A stretch of 64,000 bases of DNA from Priestia abyssalis (GTDB taxonomy: Bacteria; Bacillota; Bacilli; Bacillales; Bacillaceae_H), in assembly GCF_002019595.1 (NCBI RefSeq), contig NZ_KV917369.1:3612624-3676623 (forward strand), read 5' to 3'. Every line of letters starts with the position of its first letter. The stretch's first letter is position 1. The notes under the pieces were generated by a model, which worked only from the letters and a program-made list of their open reading frames with translations, did no database searches and was not told the origin of the DNA. Of this stretch, positions 61,263 to 64,000 are shown piece by piece. The translations under genes and the position numbers were made by a program.

Positions 61263-61783
61263 AATGTAAAATACTAAATGCAGTCACTGTGAGCTATTCT
61301 AAGATGAGGGGTTTAACATAAAAGATGTGCCTGGGGCAATGGGTAGATAATGGAGAAATAAAGTAAGGAATTGTAAACAATCGAGGAATGTTCATCATAA
61401 GCTTATTCAAGGGGAGTTATTACATGAAACTCTATTTTGTTTTCAAGAAGCTCCCGGCTGTAGTTTGTAATTCCACAAGAAAGAATAATGTGTAGAGATA
61501 CATGGCTTCAAACATACATGAGATATTCTTTTCTAACGTATTCATAAACATTTTCATATTCATCTTTCCCTTCTCTTATGTACTTGATATCATCATACTA
61601 ACGATTTCCTATAAGATCTCCTTCTTTGTCAGGTTACCTCTCATCATTTTTTTAAAATTTTCATCGTTTAAACCGTCTATTTTTACGAATCCGGTAAAAC
61701 GATGACCACAACAAAAGGAAAAAAGCCGCTTTACATCTATCCAGCGAATGATGGAAAGCGCACTTTATTGTCTGGCTGTTTAT
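61263..61783. other. Intergenic, only doubtful short frames
   Basis: A 23-codon frame at 61424-61495 has an AAGGGGAG ribosome site (MKLYFVFKKLPAVVCNSTRK) but nothing to identify it. A 67-codon frame at 61502-61705 is low-complexity Ile/Phe-rich translation of AT-rich DNA. I call neither. Confidence 0.4.
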
Positions 61784-61886
61784 TTATGTATATTCCACTT
61801 AATAACTCGACACACATTCATTCGATCGAGGGACATTCACAATCGGTTTTTTAGACTACTCGAATTTTCTAAATTGATCTATATAG
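61784..61886 (-). repeat. Dispersed repeat, short copy D
   Basis: TTATGTATATTCCACTTAAT and CTCGACACACATTC at one end, CACAATCGGT in the middle and TTTTCTAAATTGATCTATAT at the other. Lacks the central module, as does copy C. It lies 74 bp before the DUF3891 gene rather than behind a gene. Confidence 0.65.
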
Positions 61887-61959
61887 CTTGCCTCTTTGTA
61901 AATAGATGAAATATAGTAGAAGAAACCATGTAAAATATCGTAGAAAATGGGGTGATAGC

Positions 61960-62724
61960 TTGATCATTTATGAGAGAGAACATGATTGGGTCATGATTCC
62001 GCAGCACCATCACGGCCTGCTTTCCGGGGACATCTCCCGGAACTGGAATCCTGCTTATATGGAAGGAACGGAACGATGGAATGAAGTGATTTATGCCATC
62101 GATCAACATGATCGTGCCTGGATTGATTTGGATGAAACTCCTTTTTGGAATGATAAGGTCAAGCGGCCCTATTCCTTTATCGACTTTCCTTTGACCCCTA
62201 AGCTTACCTTTTATAAAAAAGGAATTGATGAAGTGGAACAGCAGTCCCCTTATGCCGGATTGCTGTGCAGTCTGCATTACCATTCCTTCTTGGCTGGAGC
62301 GAAGGAACCTGCCGCCATTGAATTCTCCAAACAGGAAAAAGCCAGACAGCAGCATTTAATGGAACAATTGGATTTCTTGGAAACGCAGAAAGAAGAACTA
62401 TTGAAATTTCATTTTCTAATGGTGCAATTTTGTGATGACCTCTCTTTATATTTGTGCATGCAAGAACCCGGGACTCCAAAGGCGGAAGAATTCCCATGGT
62501 TTAAAGATGGATTTCCAGAAATTTTTTCATTTACAGGCGGACAAAAAATCATCGCAGAGTGGATCGACTCAAAGCAGGTATCATTAAGCCCTTTTCCCCT
62601 AGCCTCTCCGACTGATGTATCCGTTAAAGTGAAGGAAGTAAAGAAAGCAAGTATCGGTCAGTCGGGAATTGCAAAAGCCTATAAGGATGCAGAATGGAAA
62701 GAAAGAACGTTTACTTTAGTATAA
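61960..62724 (+). CDS. DUF3891 family protein
   Basis: 254 residues if started at the TTG 61960 (GGGGTG ribosome site, 5-base spacing); this makes the protein begin LIIYEREHDWVMIPQHHHGL, as DUF3891 proteins do. An ATG 18 codons earlier has no ribosome site. Conserved histidine/aspartate-rich parts: QHHHGLLSGDISRNW, AIDQHDRAWIDLDETPFW and SLHYHSFLAGAKEPAA, suggesting an HD-like metal-binding fold. Function unknown. Confidence 0.8.
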   Translation: MIIYEREHDWVMIPQHHHGLLSGDISRNWNPAYMEGTERWNEVIYAIDQHDRAWIDLDETPFWNDKVKRPYSFIDFPLTPKLTFYKKGIDEVEQQSPYAGLLCSLHYHSFLAGAKEPAAIEFSKQEKARQQHLMEQLDFLETQKEELLKFHFLMVQFCDDLSLYLCMQEPGTPKAEEFPWFKDGFPEIFSFTGGQKIIAEWIDSKQVSLSPFPLASPTDVSVKVKEVKKASIGQSGIAKAYKDAEWKERTFTLV

Positions 62725-62991
62725 GTTAGTTCAGAAACACATGATCGATTCGCTTCCGCTAAAAAGGCACTGTATACCCAATCCGAGTGCCTTGTGGCTG
62801 TTATCGGGATGATGTCTATTTTATTTCAGTTTTTTGGAATCGCTTTCTTTTGGTATCCGCATCCACTTACCCTGGTTCTTTAGAAAAATGAAAAACGATG
62901 CTATCCCTTCTCTCGGCCATGTTATAAGGTTTAGTACGCGCAACAGCAAAATGTCACTGATACACAACTCGGATTGAATACTAAAAGGTTG
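62725..62991. other. Intergenic, decayed sequence
   Basis: Only broken short frames, for example about 24 residues MMSILFQFFGIAFFWYPHPL at 62809-62883 that look like the end of a membrane protein. Nothing supported as a gene. Confidence 0.4.
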
Positions 62992-63132
62992 ATGATCGTT
63001 GTGATTTCAAACAGCTTAATACCATTTATACTAAGCTATGAGTCTGACGAAACAATGTGTAAAACAGAAAACACAATAGATGTTGATGTCCAAGAACCGG
63101 CGTTTTTCAATACGACGCAATCTTGTAAGTAA
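62992..63132 (+). CDS. Possible small protein (46 aa)
   Basis: ATG at 62992 with AAAAGG just upstream; the product MIVVISNSLIPFILSYESDE continues to ETMCKTENTIDVDVQEPAFF and ends NTTQSCK. It stops exactly at a strong terminator, which is the main support. No family recognised; a short spore-surface peptide is possible given the neighbour. Confidence 0.35.
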   Translation: MIVVISNSLIPFILSYESDETMCKTENTIDVDVQEPAFFNTTQSCK

Positions 63133-63186
63133 AAAGGAGTCCGTGTTGACGGATAGGTATATGTGTCAACATGGACTCCTTTTTTC
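63131..63186 (+). terminator. Strong terminator
   Basis: AAAAAGGAGTCCGTGTTGAC / GTCAACATGGACTCCTTTTT, a 20-bp stem with one mismatch, followed by TTC. It overlaps the stop codon of the 46-codon frame. Confidence 0.85.
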
Positions 63187-63485
63187 TAAATGCCTCTTTA
63201 TTCAAATATAATTACTGCCTAGCCTAGCATTTGATGTTTATCTCCCCGAACCGGTGCTCCAATTGTGCTGTACACAGCCGCTACAATCCATTCATCCTCT
63301 TCTATCTTAACATAACTCTTTGTTCCAAATCAGTCCCCTGCAGTCTTGATCAAGGCCTACTTTAAACTTCTCAGGTAATGACAGAAAACGTTATTTTACA
63401 TAAAACGTTCTATAGACACGGGATGGGTTAGCGTTTCAGATGTTTTTGCATTGATTATTACGAGCCTATTTTTTTGGAAGAACGC
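63187..63485. other. Intergenic with a minus-strand coding relic
   Basis: At about 63224-63325 the minus strand reads SYVKIEEDEWIVAAVYSTIG and APVRGDKHQMLG then stop. Upstream codons break. Probably the decayed C-terminus of an unidentified gene. Confidence 0.35.
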
Positions 63486-63513
63486 ACCGACCTACAAGCC
63501 GTTCCATATGATA
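63486..63513 (+). promoter_or_regulatory. Sigma-K/sigma-E-like promoter
   Basis: CATATGATA at 63505-63513 fits the sporulation -10 pattern CATAnnnTA; an AC element (63486-63487) lies 17 bp upstream as for sigma-K. About 40 bp before the start codon. The elements are short, so this rests partly on the spore-like gene that follows. Confidence 0.45.
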
Positions 63514-63553
63514 TATCGACATCAAAATATAATTGGAAAGGAAAGATGTTTAA

Positions 63554-64000
63554 ATGAAAAAGAACATCAAACCGATTCAGGGCCAACAACTAGTGCCAAA
63601 TCTCATTGGGCCTGAATGTATTGACGTTACCAAGGTTTACGACTGGGTTATCCTTACTAACCGCGATCGTAACAAAGTCCCTATTCCGGCAGCCTGCTTT
63701 GCGGAAATTGAAGCCTGCCGCGCTAGAGGAGGAATTGTCAGAGCTACTTGTTCAATTGTAGATACCGATTTTACTATCTCGGATGAAAGACGGCCGGCTC
63801 CTAGCGTACCAGGCGGCGTAATTGTTACTGTCGCCTTCTTTGCCACTGTACGCGTTGAATTCACCTGTACCGTAGAACCTACTATACTCTGTGGCTTTGA
63901 CATACCGGTTAGCTTTCTGGATGAAGTTATTCTCTGTGCCCCAGAAGGGACTAGAATCGTGCCTATAATTAATCAAGTAAATTGCGATGTATTAGATGCT
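63554..64000 (+). CDS. Cys-rich spore-surface-like structural protein, N-terminal part (truncated by window edge)
   Basis: 149 codons are visible and remain open at the window edge. It begins MKKNIKPIQGQQLVPNLIGP and continues with CIDVTKVYDWVILTNRDRNK, then alternating hydrophobic beta strands with spaced cysteines: VRATCSIVDTDFTI, VIVTVAFFATVRVEFTCTVE, ILCGFDIPVSFLDEVILCAP, and VNCDV at the edge. No signal peptide or membrane segment. The CIxVxKVYDWV start and Cys-spaced beta-rich body resemble Bacillaceae morphogenetic spore-coat or appendage proteins, from memory; the family should be confirmed. GGAAAGG ribosome site. Confidence 0.7.
   Translation, partial: MKKNIKPIQGQQLVPNLIGPECIDVTKVYDWVILTNRDRNKVPIPAACFAEIEACRARGGIVRATCSIVDTDFTISDERRPAPSVPGGVIVTVAFFATVRVEFTCTVEPTILCGFDIPVSFLDEVILCAPEGTRIVPIINQVNCDVLDA

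Noticed and set aside
61502..61705. 67-codon plus-strand hydrophobic frame
   Set aside because: Looks like translated AT-rich spacer; no ribosome site.
1..64000. CRISPR arrays, tRNA or rRNA genes, prophage modules
   Set aside because: No regular short repeats with spacers, no cloverleaf or rRNA-like sequence, and no phage structural genes were seen on either strand.

Overview
The window looks like chromosome of a low-GC, spore-forming Bacillota (Bacillaceae-type). The gene content is that of a Bacillus relative: strong AGGAGG ribosome binding sites with frequent TTG/GTG starts, zinc-free S14/L31 paralogues behind Zur boxes, PucR-type purine genes, a class III fructose-1,6-bisphosphatase, an FbpB-like small basic protein, DUF1540 and CxxH/CxxC micro-proteins, EssB, and a spore-surface-like gene at the right edge. 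I cannot name the species. No rRNA, tRNA, CRISPR array or replication origin was seen.

Left to right. 1-670 is the end of an IS3-family element running off the left edge. 0.9-2.4 kb holds small genes (an HPr-fold protein without the active-site His, a CxxH/CxxC protein, DUF1540) and the 3' remnant of a FecCD iron-siderophore permease. 2.6-12.2 kb is one minus-strand operon, rhbA-rhbB-rhbC-rhbD-rhbE-MFS-rhbF, for a citrate-hydroxamate siderophore of the schizokinen type, with two Fur boxes in front.

12.5-34.6 kb is a purine/allantoin catabolic island. It contains a GGT-family enzyme (possible oxamate hydrolase), remnants of an MFS and an Lrp gene, allantoinase, a YfcC carrier, an FAH-family enzyme, an amidase, a purine permease, pucG, pucF, the regulator pucR and the allantoin permease pucI. 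Beyond fbp come an FAD oxidoreductase, HIU hydrolase, OHCU decarboxylase and a urate-type permease. No uricase is present, and the FAD oxidoreductase sits where uricase activity is needed. 34.7-36.4 kb is a small zinc-starvation cluster (rpsN2, rpmE2) with Zur boxes.

36.5-42.6 kb is an alpha-glucoside locus: an orphan ABC binding protein, PTS EIIBC, a GH13 glucosidase and a LacI regulator, with four candidate LacI operators. 43-50 kb is a complete 3-hydroxybenzoate/gentisate pathway: 3HB 6-hydroxylase, gentisate dioxygenase, a DinB-type candidate maleylpyruvate isomerase, an FAH hydrolase, YciI, a divergent IclR regulator and an AAHS transporter. A sequence shared by both target promoters is a probable IclR operator. 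Then come fbpB, an IS110-family insertion and rocA.

54.3-61.1 kb is phosphate-related: a Tat-exported PhoX phosphatase in an operon with a CxxH/CxxC protein and TatA, an orphan EssB, and a secreted glycerophosphodiesterase. Both phosphatase genes have tandem 11-bp-spaced TTTACA-like PhoP boxes. The right end has DUF3891 and the start of a spore-surface-like gene.

A dispersed repeat occurs four times (19.2, 41.4, 42.85 and 61.8 kb). Two long copies carry an extra structured module whose long stem shows a compensatory base change; three copies directly abut or form the 3' end of genes.
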